Origin: Thermoleophilum album
Lineage (GTDB): Bacteria > Actinomycetota > Thermoleophilia > Solirubrobacterales > Thermoleophilaceae
NCBI RefSeq assembly: GCF_900108055.1
Contig: NZ_FNWJ01000001.1
Location: 868,001 to 932,000 of the forward strand
DNA: 64,000 nt
Direction of reading: 5' to 3'
The first letter of the stretch is position 1, and each line of letters starts with the position of its first letter. Of this stretch, positions 1 to 8,613 are shown piece after piece. The notes below the pieces were generated by a model, which was not told the DNA's origin, did not search any database, and saw only the letters and a list, made by a program, of their open reading frames with translations. The position numbers and the translations under genes were made by a program.

Positions 1-450
1 GGTGACGTGAGCCCCCGGTCGCTCGACCAGCACGCTGTGCTCGGATAGAGCGTCGAATGGGGCGGAGCGCACCGGGCCCTCCACGCCGACCGCCGACGGA
101 TCCTTGCGGAGGCGCTCATAAGCGGCGGCGATCCACTGCGGCGCGGGGATCGTGTCGTCGTCGGTAAACAACACGATCTCCCCCCGCGCCGCCGCGAGGC
201 CGAGGTTGCGTGCGGAGCCCGGCCCTTGACCACTCCCGCGGATGACGCGTAGCCGAGGCGGGCGCGGCAGTCGCGCCGACTCGACCGGCGGCTCGCTGCC
301 ATCGTCGACGACGATTACCTCGAAGCTAGGTGCGCCCTCCTGACGCTCGAGGGCCGCCAGTGTGCGCACAAGCGAGGCGTGCCGATCACGCGTCGGCACC
401 ACCACGCTGACCTTCGGTGTGTCTGGCGTCTGTTCGCGCTCCTCGGTCAC
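1..450 (-). CDS. Family 2 glycosyltransferase, N-terminal part (cut by window edge)
   Basis: Translating the minus strand from GTG at 450 gives an open frame that runs off the left edge (150 codons visible). It begins TPKVSVVVPTRDRH and continues EVIVVDDGSEPP, GSARNLGLAAARG and LFTDDDT, the nucleotide-binding half of a GT-A fold family 2 glycosyltransferase; DDD is the metal-binding DXD-type motif. A short AAGG lies about 10 nt before the GTG. The upstream gene ends 12 bases before this start, so the two are probably co-transcribed. Such enzymes transfer a sugar from a nucleotide-sugar donor at the cytoplasmic face of the membrane; the substrate cannot be read from the sequence. The C-terminal half is missing only because the window ends. 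Confidence 0.88.
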   Translation of the reverse strand, partial: MTEEREQTPDTPKVSVVVPTRDRHASLVRTLAALERQEGAPSFEVIVVDDGSEPPVESARLPRPPRLRVIRGSGQGPGSARNLGLAAARGEIVLFTDDDTIPAPQWIAAAYERLRKDPSAVGVEGPVRSAPFDALSEHSVLVERPGAHVT

Positions 451-462
451 GTGCGCGCAACC

Positions 463-1617
463 TTACGAGGGCCGCCTTACGAGGGTCGCAAGCATCTTCG
501 CTTTACGGGGCCGTCCTAATGCGGCGGCGCGCTCGTAGATGCGCGCGTTTTTCTCCGCGATTGCTCGCCAACGGAGCGCTCGAGCCGCCCGCGCCGCTTG
601 CTCTGCGAGTCTCCTCCTGAGCTCCGGGTCGTCGAGCGCGCGCAGTACCTGTCGAGCCAGCGCCTCGGCGTCTCCTACGGGAAACAGCAAACCGTTGTTG
701 CCGTGCTCAACGAAGTCACGATGCGCGGGAATGTCGCTGGCGACCGGTGCCAGGCCGCAGGCAGCTGCCTCGCGCAGGGCGATGTTGAATCCCTCAGCTA
801 GCGACGGTGCGACGATCACCCCGCAGCCCGCAAGCAGCCGTGGTAGTTCGGCGTTCTGGTAGCGCGGGATCACCGTCACTCGCGGTCGCAGCTGGGGGTC
901 GAGTGAGCTCAGCACCTGCCGCTCGTCGGCCACCGTCCCCAACAAGCGAAAGCGGGCGCGCGGGTTGTGCGCCGCGATCTTGGACATCGCCGTGGCCGCA
1001 GTCAGGCAACCCTTGCGTGGATTCCAGCTGCCCACGATCGCCACGTGGTCGCCGGTTTCGACGGTCTCGGCGGCCGCCAGGAGTTCGTCTCGCAGACCGT
1101 TTCCGACCACAAAGCAACGCGTACGCTCGATGCCGAAGCGCTCGCTGGCCCACTCGCGGTCGCCCGAGTTCAAGAACACGCAGGCGTCCGCCAAAGCCAG
1201 CGATAGCTCGACTTCCCGCAGCCGCCACCACCCGTGATAGAGGCGTGTGCGCAGGTGCAGGCGCGGTGCTTCGGCTCCCGGGAGGGCGGTTTCCGCCTGC
1301 CAGCCGACGTGCTCGAGGCCGTGCGATCTCGTCACGAGTGTCGGCGAGCGTCTGCGCCCGAGCGCCCAAAGCCAGGCATCACCCGTCGAAGCGTCGACCA
1401 CGTCGTAGCGGTGCGCGGAGCGCCACAACTCGCGTGCCACGAACTCGGGAAACAACGCCTCTTTGGCAAGCGCAGGCAGGCGCCGCGGGAGGTCGTCGAA
1501 CGAAAAGATCGTGACTTCGGCCCCGAGCTGTTTGAGGCCCTTGGCGAGCGAAAGCGTCGCTCCCGGCGCTCCGCTGTCTCGATCGAGATCGTGGTGAATG
1601 GTCAGCAGGACCCGCAT
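463..1617 (-). CDS. GT4 family glycosyltransferase
   Basis: A 384-residue GT-B fold protein. The N-terminal lobe starts MRVLLTIHHDL and has the donor/acceptor-cleft pattern GAPGATLSLAKGLKQLG. The C-terminal lobe has VAIVGSWNPRKGC and the family signature E-x7-E (EGFNIALRE) followed by GLAPVASDIPAHRDFV, which binds the nucleotide-sugar. Length is normal for GT4 enzymes. The start overlaps the end of the next upstream gene by 16 bases, and the next downstream gene begins 12 bases after the stop, so this is the middle of a minus-strand run of glycosyltransferases. An 11-base direct repeat (CCTTACGAGGG at 461-471 and 475-485) spans its last codons. Acceptor and donor are unknown; a role in surface glycan assembly is inferred from context. 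Confidence 0.9.
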   Translation of the reverse strand: MRVLLTIHHDLDRDSGAPGATLSLAKGLKQLGAEVTIFSFDDLPRRLPALAKEALFPEFVARELWRSAHRYDVVDASTGDAWLWALGRRRSPTLVTRSHGLEHVGWQAETALPGAEAPRLHLRTRLYHGWWRLREVELSLALADACVFLNSGDREWASERFGIERTRCFVVGNGLRDELLAAAETVETGDHVAIVGSWNPRKGCLTAATAMSKIAAHNPRARFRLLGTVADERQVLSSLDPQLRPRVTVIPRYQNAELPRLLAGCGVIVAPSLAEGFNIALREAAACGLAPVASDIPAHRDFVEHGNNGLLFPVGDAEALARQVLRALDDPELRRRLAEQAARAARALRWRAIAEKNARIYERAAALGRPRKAKMLATLVRRPS

Positions 1618-2891
1618 CGGGTCCGTTCAAGTTCTGGTTCGGCGCGGTTCGCTCGAGAGGCGCTGCTGCCCAGGAAGCCCCCGAGTGCTCGCTGGTAGGC
1701 GCGATCGAGGCGTTCGGCGAACGCGCGCCCCGAGTAGCGATCCACCTGCTCGCGCGGATAACTGACGCGGGCGCCCGGTTCGCGCGACAACGGTCCCTGC
1801 ACGAGCAGCTGCGCAAGCGTCAGCCAGTCGCCGGGATCGAACAGCAGCGCCCCCCGCGGTGCGACTTCGGGAATCGCGCCTGACCGCGCGGCAGCGATCG
1901 CGAGTCCGACGCACGCGGCTTCGGCCATGACCATCCCGAACTGCTCCTCCCAAGACCAGATCGGCAAGCTTGCGAGCACCAGACACGACGCCCGTCGGTA
2001 GAGCGCGGGCATCTCGGCGTACGGCACTTCTCGACGAACCTCGACCAGCTCGCCGATCCCAAGCTCGCGTGCGTATCGCTTGAGTCGCCTTTCCTCGGGT
2101 CCCCTGCCGACGACCAAGACCCGTGGGGGCTGGGCTAGCTGGTGCTCCACGAGCCCGCGCTTAATTGCAGCGACTGCACGGAGTACGTCCTGGTGGCCCT
2201 TTTCCCAAACCAGGCGTCCGGCGGAGAGGATCAAGTGCTGGCCCCCGCTCTCTCCGGCGCTCGTGGTTTCACGCCCGGCTGTTCGGTGCTTGTCATCGTG
2301 TCCGCCTGGCTCCTCGCCCGCCGACGGTCCAGCACCCGCGCGCAAGAACTCGTCGTCGATGCCTGGCGGGCACAGTTCGATCCGCTCGGGCTCCGCGCCT
2401 TCAAGCAGCAGCGCCGCGCGAGCGCGTTCCGTGGTTGGCAGAAACAGGTCGGTCTCCGCGAGCACTCGCCGACGGTAGGGACGGGTGCGGATGTTGCGGT
2501 AAGCGTCGATGAAAGGGATCGTCTCCCACACCGTCAGAACGAGCTTGTGGCCGAGCTCGCGTCGGTACTTGGCAGCTTGCATCGAGTACCAAAAGCCGAG
2601 GTCTTGGGAGTGCACGATGTCGAAACCGCGGAACAGTCGCCGTGGCCGCAGGTAGCGATCGCCCGGGATGCGGGCGAGCTCGTGCCCGATGCGGCCTGGC
2701 GGCAGCAGGTCGCGGAGAGCGGGCGCCTCGATTGTCGCGAGGCCCAGAGAGCTTGTGTCGAACCAGTTACGACGAGTTTGCGCCACGACGATGTCGTAGC
2801 GATCCGTTAGGTAACGCCAAGGACGCAGGTGCCAGGAGTTGGTTTGGTGGCCACGGATCAAGAGGACGCGTGGCCGGATCTGTTCACTCAT
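1602..2891 (-). CDS. GT4 family glycosyltransferase with a low-complexity linker
   Basis: 429 residues. The N-terminal lobe begins PRVLLIRGHQTNSWHLRPW and includes FDIVHSQDLGFW. The C-terminal lobe starts with LILSAGRLVWEKGHQDVLRAV and carries E-x7-E (EQFGMVMAE) then ACVGLAIAAARSGAIPEV. Between the lobes, around residues 186-220, is a Gly/Glu/Ser-rich stretch (AGPSAGEEPGG, GRETTSAGES) that looks disordered and is longer than the usual GT4 interdomain linker. A weak AGGGA lies about 8 nt before ATG 2891. Its 3' end overlaps the next gene by 16 bases, indicating translational coupling. Probable role: transfer of a hexose in the glycan made by this cluster; specificity is unknown. Confidence 0.88.
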   Translation of the reverse strand: MSEQIRPRVLLIRGHQTNSWHLRPWRYLTDRYDIVVAQTRRNWFDTSSLGLATIEAPALRDLLPPGRIGHELARIPGDRYLRPRRLFRGFDIVHSQDLGFWYSMQAAKYRRELGHKLVLTVWETIPFIDAYRNIRTRPYRRRVLAETDLFLPTTERARAALLLEGAEPERIELCPPGIDDEFLRAGAGPSAGEEPGGHDDKHRTAGRETTSAGESGGQHLILSAGRLVWEKGHQDVLRAVAAIKRGLVEHQLAQPPRVLVVGRGPEERRLKRYARELGIGELVEVRREVPYAEMPALYRRASCLVLASLPIWSWEEQFGMVMAEAACVGLAIAAARSGAIPEVAPRGALLFDPGDWLTLAQLLVQGPLSREPGARVSYPREQVDRYSGRAFAERLDRAYQRALGGFLGSSASRANRAEPELERTRCGSC

Positions 2892-2936
2892 CTGTGATCC
2901 CTGAGTGACGAGCGTGCCCGGTTCGTCGGTGGTCAG

Positions 2937-4091
2937 TCACGAACGTGCGAGCACGCGATCGTAGACCTCGAGCGTCGCCTCCGCTGAGCGGCGCCAGGAG
3001 AAGCACGCCGCACGAGCTGGTCCGGCACCGTTGTCACCACGCTCCATCGCTACCTTGAGGGCTTCGGCGACTGCGCGCGGGTCGTGCGGATCGAAGTAGG
3101 TGGGGACGTCGCCACCGACCTCGCGCAGCACCGCGATGTCCGAACAGGCGACGGGCACCCCGCGCGCCATCGCCTCGAGGACCGGGAGGCCGAATCCCTC
3201 GGCGAGAGTTGGAAACGCCGCGCAACTGGCGAGCGACCAAAGTCCTTCCAGCGTCTCGTCGGTAACGGTTCCGGTGATGACAACGCGCGCGGCAACTTCG
3301 AGGTGCCTTGCAAGCTTCCGCAGCTCTTGCGCATAAGGCTCCGGTCGGCCGACGAGGACCAGTTGGACGTCGCTCGGCAAAAGCGGCAGCGAACGCACCA
3401 GCACCGCTTGGTTTTTGTGGGGGCGCAGCGCGGCGACGCAGAGCACAATCCGTTTGCCGGTCAGACCGTAACGCTCGCGCACCACAGCTTGCGCGTCCGG
3501 ACGGGTCGCTGGTTGCCGCCCGCAGCCGTGCGGTACGACCGTGATCCGCTCGGGCTCCAGTCGCAGGGTCGTGGCGATCTCTCTTGCCGCGGCTTGCGAG
3601 GGGACGATCACGGCGTTTGCGCGCTTCGCGACTCGCTCGATCACGAACCCCATGCCCCACGTACTGAGGGTTCCCATGGTCCGAATGCGTTTGAAGATCA
3701 AGTCGTGAACAGTGGCGACGCTGGCGAGGCCGGGGTCGAAGATCGGCCCCGTCCCAGCGAGATCGTGCAACAGATCGAAGCCGCGCCGCCGCACGAGAGC
3801 GGGTAGCAGCAGTTGCTCCGCCAGTTGCCGGCGCGTGCGGCGGAACTCTTCGGCGGGTAGGCGGACGATCTCCGCGAAGGCCTCGAAACCGTCAGCGCGC
3901 AGGGCCGTTGCGCCGCGCCCGGTCGTGACGATTGCGAATCGCCACTGAGGCCTGAGGTGCGCGAGCTCCGGCACCAACGCTCGCAGGTAGGTTTCGGTTC
4001 CACCGGACTGGCCCGGCGCTAGGAACAGGGCGTTCAGTGCGATTCGCCGCGGTTTCGCCACCGCCGACAGGCTAGGGCTGGGCGAGCGCAC
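2937..4091 (-). CDS. GT4 family glycosyltransferase (mannosyltransferase-like)
   Basis: 384 residues from GTG 4091. The mature-looking start is PRRIALNALFLAPGQSGGTETYLRALVPELA, with a glycine-rich loop typical of GT4 enzymes related to mannosyltransferases. Later motifs are TVHDLIF, VVPHGCG, LCVAALRPHKNQAVLV and E-x7-E (EGFGLPVLE) followed by AMARGVPVACSDIAVLREVGGD. An alternative GTG at 4061 would remove ten Ser/Pro-rich residues and leave a 68-bp divergent intergenic region, which may be the truer start. The adjacent divergent gene at 4130 encodes a clear paralogue with the same opening (IAINAAFLSQGGMGGLETYTREL), so the pair probably arose by duplication and inversion. Confidence 0.9.
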   Translation of the reverse strand: MRSPSPSLSAVAKPRRIALNALFLAPGQSGGTETYLRALVPELAHLRPQWRFAIVTTGRGATALRADGFEAFAEIVRLPAEEFRRTRRQLAEQLLLPALVRRRGFDLLHDLAGTGPIFDPGLASVATVHDLIFKRIRTMGTLSTWGMGFVIERVAKRANAVIVPSQAAAREIATTLRLEPERITVVPHGCGRQPATRPDAQAVVRERYGLTGKRIVLCVAALRPHKNQAVLVRSLPLLPSDVQLVLVGRPEPYAQELRKLARHLEVAARVVITGTVTDETLEGLWSLASCAAFPTLAEGFGLPVLEAMARGVPVACSDIAVLREVGGDVPTYFDPHDPRAVAEALKVAMERGDNGAGPARAACFSWRRSAEATLEVYDRVLARS

Positions 4092-4115
4092 CGCCGCACA
4101 GCGGCTCGCGATGGC

Positions 4116-4121
4116 TACGCT
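4116..4121 (+). promoter_or_regulatory. Candidate -10 element of a leaderless transcript
   Basis: TACGCT fits TANNNT and ends 8 bases before the GTG start at 4130. No Shine-Dalgarno sequence is present there. The same spacing is seen before rpsL, rplK, folE2 and the epimerase gene. No -35 is evident. Confidence 0.35.
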
Positions 4122-4129
4122 GCCCCGCC

Positions 4130-5320
4130 GTGCGCATCGCGATCAACGCGGCGTTCTTGTCGCAAGGCGGCATGGGCGGGCTCGAGACGTACACGCGCGA
4201 GCTTGTGGCGGCGCTGTCGCGGAGGCGCGACATCGAGCTTGTGCTGTTGCTATCCAGCACCTTGGCGGATGATCGGCTCGCGCGCATGGCCGAGGTTGCT
4301 CTGCTGCCCCTCGATCCCCGCCGACGGCTTGACTGGGTGCGCGCGGATCAGCTGGAGGTGCCGCGGCTCGCGCACCGTCTCGGCGTCGAACTCGTGCACA
4401 GCCTGGCTTCCACTGGACCTACGTGGGGTCGGGTGAGGCGGGTGGTGACGGTCCATGACCTCGCCTTCGCGCGCTTTCCGCGCACCCATTTTGGTCCGCG
4501 GGCGCTAGGAATGGCGCTGCTCGTGCCGGCTGCTGCGAGGACCGCTGCGCGCGTGATCGTGCCAAGCAGAGCGACCCGCGACGAGGTCGTACGCCTGCTG
4601 CGCGTACCAAGCGAGCGCGTCGACGTCGTGCCCGAGGGCCTCGGACAAGTTCCGGTTACCGCGACCAGCTCGCCGGCGGAAGCCCTGAGCAAGAGCGCGC
4701 CGGGAGAGCGATCCTCGGCGAGCACTCACGATCTACCCAGCGCGCTAAGCGCGCGGCTCGCTGCTGCACCGCGCCCGGTTGCGCTGTCGGTTTCGGCGAA
4801 GCGTCCTCACAAGAACCTGGAGCGCTTGATTCGCGCCATTGCGCTGATCCCTCGTGAGCGTCGGCCGCTGCTCGTGCTACCGGGCTATCCGACTCCATAC
4901 GAGCGCGAGCTCGAGCAGCTCGCCGAACGAACGGGAATCGGCGACCACGTTGTGTTTCTGGGCTGGCTGCCGCCGGAGCAGCTCGAGGCCGTCTATCGGA
5001 TTGCCTGGCTGTTCGTCTTCCCGTCGCTCTACGAGGGCTTCGGTCTGCCGGTACTCGAGGCGATGGCGCGCGGGGTACCGGTAGCGACGTCGGACCGCGC
5101 CAGCTTGCCCGAGGTTGCCGGCCCTGCGGCGCTCTATTTCGATCCCCTCAGCGAAGCGTCGATCGCGGCGTCGATCGAGCGCCTTCTGTTCGACCGCGAG
5201 CTAGCCGCTGCGTTGCGTCGGGCCGGCCTCGAGCGGGCTCGCCGGTTCAGCTGGGATGCGTGCGCCGAGGCGACGGTCGCGAGCTATCGGGCTGCGCTCG
5301 CCGAAACCCCGGCAACGTAG
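4130..5320 (+). CDS. GT4 family glycosyltransferase (mannosyltransferase-like)
   Basis: 396 residues from GTG 4130, opening RIAINAAFLSQGGMGGLETYTRELVAAL. It has the GT4 order: N-terminal Rossmann lobe, VVTVHDLAFARFP, VIVPSRATRDEVVR, then VALSVSAKRPHKNLERL, E-x7-E (EGFGLPVLE), and GVPVATSDRASLPEVAGPAALYFDP. It closely resembles the divergently transcribed gene ending at 2937. There is no Shine-Dalgarno; a TACGCT element 8 bases upstream suggests a leaderless mRNA. The last 37 bases overlap the convergent methyltransferase gene. A short acidic/Ser-rich insertion (SSPAEALSKSAPGERSS) sits between the lobes. Donor and acceptor are not determinable from sequence. Confidence 0.9.
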   Translation: MRIAINAAFLSQGGMGGLETYTRELVAALSRRRDIELVLLLSSTLADDRLARMAEVALLPLDPRRRLDWVRADQLEVPRLAHRLGVELVHSLASTGPTWGRVRRVVTVHDLAFARFPRTHFGPRALGMALLVPAAARTAARVIVPSRATRDEVVRLLRVPSERVDVVPEGLGQVPVTATSSPAEALSKSAPGERSSASTHDLPSALSARLAAAPRPVALSVSAKRPHKNLERLIRAIALIPRERRPLLVLPGYPTPYERELEQLAERTGIGDHVVFLGWLPPEQLEAVYRIAWLFVFPSLYEGFGLPVLEAMARGVPVATSDRASLPEVAGPAALYFDPLSEASIAASIERLLFDRELAAALRRAGLERARRFSWDACAEATVASYRAALAETPAT

Positions 5321-6012
5321 CGATGAGCGAGGTACGCAGCGTGCGTGGGGTCGAGTCGCGCCGCGACTCGCGCCGCGCGCGCCGGCAGCGGGTAGTAACC
5401 AGCTCCTCTTGCAGCATCGAGGGTGAGGCCGTGATGACCTGCTAGTTCCGCAAGTGCGCGGTGCGTGAAGAGCCTGCGGTGAAGCGGGTACGAGCCCTCC
5501 CCGCAGGTGACGCCTTGGTCGAAGTTGATTGGGTTGCCGACGATCACCTCGTCGGATACGTGGGCCGCTGGTGGCTGCCAGCCCAGTATTAGGAAGAAGA
5601 GGTTGTGCCAGCTCGCAAGGTTGTTAGTCGAGATGATCGCGTACCCGCCGGGCTTCAGTACACGCCGTATTTCACGGAAGAAGTGGTCGGTGTCGGAAAG
5701 GTGTTCGATTACCTGGTTGGAGTGCACGATGTCAACCGAGTGCTCGGGAAGCGGCCACTCCTCAGCGAGTTCGCTTAGTCGTGCGTCGATCCCGCGTTTA
5801 CTCGCCGCGGAGATGAGCGGTGACGACCCATCGAGACCAATCACATGGCTTGCCTCGGTGCGGCTGGCAACTTCGAGGGTCCAGCTGCCATCGCCACAAC
5901 CGACATCGAGGAGTGTGCCGCCCGGTGCCGGTAGTACGAGGCGAAGGATCGTTTGCCGGTTCTCCTGGTCGGCCTGTTCGTAGAGCTGGCGCAGGCGTTC
6001 TCTGACGCTCAC
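5284..6012 (-). CDS. Class I SAM-dependent methyltransferase
   Basis: 242 residues from GTG 6012. SAM-binding motif I is LLDVGCGDGSW (residues about 35-45), followed by HVIGLDGSSPLISAA (motif post I), VDIVHSNQVIEHL (motif II/III) and FFREIRRVLKPGGYAIIST, all typical of the Methyltransf_11 group. The fold predicts a cytoplasmic enzyme that methylates a small molecule, lipid or sugar. It follows the glycosyltransferase at 6042-7250 by 29 bases on the same strand, so it is likely co-transcribed with it, suggesting modification of a glycan or its lipid carrier. Its end overlaps the convergent glycosyltransferase gene by 37 bases. Confidence 0.85.
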   Translation of the reverse strand: MSVRERLRQLYEQADQENRQTILRLVLPAPGGTLLDVGCGDGSWTLEVASRTEASHVIGLDGSSPLISAASKRGIDARLSELAEEWPLPEHSVDIVHSNQVIEHLSDTDHFFREIRRVLKPGGYAIISTNNLASWHNLFFLILGWQPPAAHVSDEVIVGNPINFDQGVTCGEGSYPLHRRLFTHRALAELAGHHGLTLDAARGAGYYPLPARAARVAARLDPTHAAYLAHRYVAGVSASAAR

Positions 6013-6041
6013 GCGGCGAACCCTAAGGCTTGGTCTTGCCG

Positions 6042-7250
6042 TCAGCGGTCGGAGGTCTGCGCGAGGCGTTTCTGAGTTGCGGAGGGCGGGTTGTGCGGAG
6101 GTCGCGCAACATCGCGTCCGTAGAAGGCGAGAAGTGTCGCCAGCGACCGCTCCAGCGAGAGTTCCTCGCGGTTGCGTTGGTACCAGCGCGCCGTCCGTGC
6201 GCGCAGATCCGCGCCGGCGTCGCGGATCTTGAGGATCGCTGCGGCGAGGGCAGCGGCGTTCGGCTCAGGACACACATAGCCGTTTTCGCCCCCTTCGATC
6301 AACTCGACCGCCGCGTTGTCTGGCCCCGCAACGACGATGCTGGGCACGCCGCGGGCGGCCGCCTCGACGACGACCATGCCGTAGCCCTCGCGCCGCGAGG
6401 GGAGGACGAGGCAGAGCGCGCGGGCGATCCGCCTTTCGACCTCTTCGGGCGGCACGAAGCCGCGGATAGCGACCTTGTCCTCGAGACCAAGTCGGCGAAC
6501 GAGCTGTTCGACTTGTGGGCGCTTGGGTCCGTCGCCGAGCAGCTCGAGGCGCAGCTCGGGCGCTCGTTGCACTGCCTGCGCGTATGCCTGGACGAGCAGC
6601 GGCACTTGCTTCTCGGGGATGTAGCGGCCGGCGAACAACAGATACGGTTCGGCTGGTTCGGGCGCGCGCGGAGTGGCGCTTCCCGCGTACTCCCCGCGCA
6701 AGACGGTCGGCTCGCCGCGTAGTCCTTCGCTTCGTAAGCGTTCGGCGTGGAGGCGGGAGAAGCAGAACGCCTGCTGGCGTACGCGCGCGCAGCGCCGCTG
6801 CACCCATGCGCCGACGGGGCCAAGGGGTCCCAGGTACTCGCGCCAGTACGAGCGTGACCAGACCTCGTGCCAGTCGACTACCAGCTCGTAGCGGTGGAGG
6901 GCGCGCGCGAGCGCTGCCGCGAGCACGGAGAAGTAGGGAAACGAGGCTGTGTGGACGACGTCGTAGCGGTGCCCGTGGCGCAGGAGGTGTCGGAGCACGC
7001 CGATGCCAAATGCGAGGGGCGGCATGATGCGCCGCCTGCCGTCCCGTGTGTAGAGCCCCCACCCGGGCGCCACCGCGACCACGCGCACCCCGGGTACCCC
7101 GGGATCGGCGCCGCGCGGCCACTGGCGACGCGTCAGGTAGGTGACCTCGTGCCCCGCCGCGGCGAGCCGCTCGGCAACGTTGCGGTACCAGCGCTCGGCG
7201 CCACCAACGGTGTGCGGGAACAGGCAGTCGTAGATGATGCAGACGCGCAC
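6042..7250 (-). CDS. GT4 family glycosyltransferase
   Basis: 402 residues from GTG 7250 (VRVCIIYDCLFPHTVGGAERWYRNVAERLAAAG). The open frame continues upstream to 7526, but that part is arginine/serine-rich, lacks a fold and would overlap the divergent gene, so I reject it; ATG 7280 is a second possible start. The C-terminal lobe has LLFAGRYIPEKQVPLLVQAYA, LGDGPKRPQVEQL and E-x7-E (EGYGMVVVE) followed by AAARGVPSIVVAGPDNAAVELI. The domain order is normal for GT4. It heads a two-gene minus-strand unit with the methyltransferase at 5284-6012. The 181-bp region to the divergent GT2 gene at 7432 should hold both promoters; I see no clear -35/-10 pair there. Confidence 0.88.
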   Translation of the reverse strand: MRVCIIYDCLFPHTVGGAERWYRNVAERLAAAGHEVTYLTRRQWPRGADPGVPGVRVVAVAPGWGLYTRDGRRRIMPPLAFGIGVLRHLLRHGHRYDVVHTASFPYFSVLAAALARALHRYELVVDWHEVWSRSYWREYLGPLGPVGAWVQRRCARVRQQAFCFSRLHAERLRSEGLRGEPTVLRGEYAGSATPRAPEPAEPYLLFAGRYIPEKQVPLLVQAYAQAVQRAPELRLELLGDGPKRPQVEQLVRRLGLEDKVAIRGFVPPEEVERRIARALCLVLPSRREGYGMVVVEAAARGVPSIVVAGPDNAAVELIEGGENGYVCPEPNAAALAAAILKIRDAGADLRARTARWYQRNREELSLERSLATLLAFYGRDVARPPHNPPSATQKRLAQTSDR

Positions 7251-7431
7251 GCCGACGCATTCTTCCGGCGCCGGTACCATCCTTGCGTCGCCGTGGCCCG
7301 CGTGTTCCGCTACTCCTCGAGCTCTTGGGGTTTTCGAGGAGGAGGAGGATGCGCGGGCTGCTGACGAGCGCGGGAACTGTTTCGAGCCGACCGTGTCAGA
7401 CGCCCCGCGACGCGGCCGTCGTTTTCGATTG

Positions 7432-8613
7432 ATGGAACGCAGCACTCTCAGCCAACCAGCGAGCGAGCCCCGTGGCGCGCGGCGCAGATCCGGGCCGCGC
7501 GTTTCGGTTGTGATCCCGTGCCTCAACGAGGCCGAGACGATCGAGGAGTGTGTGCGGCGCGCTCAGGCCGTTTTTCGCGAGCACGGGATCGATGGCGAGG
7601 TGATCGTCGCCGATAACGGTTCCGAGGACGGCAGCCCGGAGCTTGCTCGGCGCGCGGGCGCGCGGGTGGTGCACGAGCCGCGGCGTGGTTACGGGAGCGC
7701 TTACCACGCCGGCTTCGCGGCGGCCCGTGGCGACTACGTGGTGATGCTGGATGCCGACCTCACTTACGACTTCGCCGACATTCCTCGCTTCCTCGCTGAG
7801 CTGGAGCGGGGCGCTGATCTCGTGATCGGCGACCGCATGGACAACATCCATCCCGGTGCAATGCCCTGGCTGCACCGTTACGTCGGCAATCCGGTACTTA
7901 CGGGGATCTTGAATCTGTTCTTCCGCACCGGCGTGAAGGACGCACATTGCGGTATGCGGGCGTTCCGTCGCGACATCTTGCCCCGTCTCGATCTGCGCAC
8001 CACCGGCATGGAGTTCGCTTCCGAGATGGTGATTCGGGCGGCGAAGGAGAAGCTCCGGATAGCGCAGGTTCCGATCGAGTATCACCCGCGCGGTGGTGAG
8101 TCGAAGCTCAGCACTTTCCGCGACGGCTGGCGGCATTTGCGGTTCCTGCTGGTGCACAGCCCAACGCACCTGTTCGTCCTTCCGGGCGCTGCGATGGTGC
8201 TCGCTGGTGCGTTCGCGATGACGACGGTTCTTACCGGCCTTCCACTGTTTGGTCGTACCTGGCAGCTGCACGCGATGATCGCGGGCTCGCTTCTGGCTGT
8301 GGTGGGGACACAGGTCCTTGCCCTCGGCCTTTGCGCCCACGCTTACGGCACCTACTTCATGGGCGAGAAGGACCGCTGGTTCGATTGGGCACGCTCGCGA
8401 TTCCGGCTCGAGCACGGATTGCTTCTTGGCGGCGCCGTCACCCTGATCGGGCTGGTGATTGGCGGGGCGATCGCTCTCACATGGGCCGACCGGGGCTTCG
8501 GTCGCCTGGGCGAGGAACGCCTCGCGGTGCTCGCAGCCACGCTCATAACGGTCGGCATTCAAGTCTTTTTCTCATCGTTCCTGCTTAGCATTTTGGGGCT
8601 GCGGCGGAAGTGA
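7432..8613 (+). CDS. GT2 dolichol-phosphate-mannose-synthase-like glycosyltransferase with C-terminal membrane domain
   Basis: 393 residues from ATG 7432. The catalytic domain shows VSVVIPCLNEAETIEECV, GEVIVADNGSEDGS, YGSAYHAGFAAARGDYVVMLDADLTYD (DAD is the metal site) and TGMEFASEMVIRAAK, as in DPM1-like enzymes that charge a polyprenyl phosphate with a sugar. After about residue 250 there are four hydrophobic segments (around LFVLPGAAMVLAGAFAM, IAGSLLAVVGTQVLALG, LLLGGAVTLIGLVIGG, VLAATLITVGIQVFFSS), as in membrane-anchored polyprenol-phosphate glycosyltransferases. The open frame extends 66 codons upstream with no homology-like content, so ATG 7432 is preferred. The stop overlaps the GTG of the next gene, a DUF2142 membrane protein. 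A polyprenol-P-sugar made here could serve that partner. Confidence 0.9.
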   Translation: MERSTLSQPASEPRGARRRSGPRVSVVIPCLNEAETIEECVRRAQAVFREHGIDGEVIVADNGSEDGSPELARRAGARVVHEPRRGYGSAYHAGFAAARGDYVVMLDADLTYDFADIPRFLAELERGADLVIGDRMDNIHPGAMPWLHRYVGNPVLTGILNLFFRTGVKDAHCGMRAFRRDILPRLDLRTTGMEFASEMVIRAAKEKLRIAQVPIEYHPRGGESKLSTFRDGWRHLRFLLVHSPTHLFVLPGAAMVLAGAFAMTTVLTGLPLFGRTWQLHAMIAGSLLAVVGTQVLALGLCAHAYGTYFMGEKDRWFDWARSRFRLEHGLLLGGAVTLIGLVIGGAIALTWADRGFGRLGEERLAVLAATLITVGIQVFFSSFLLSILGLRRK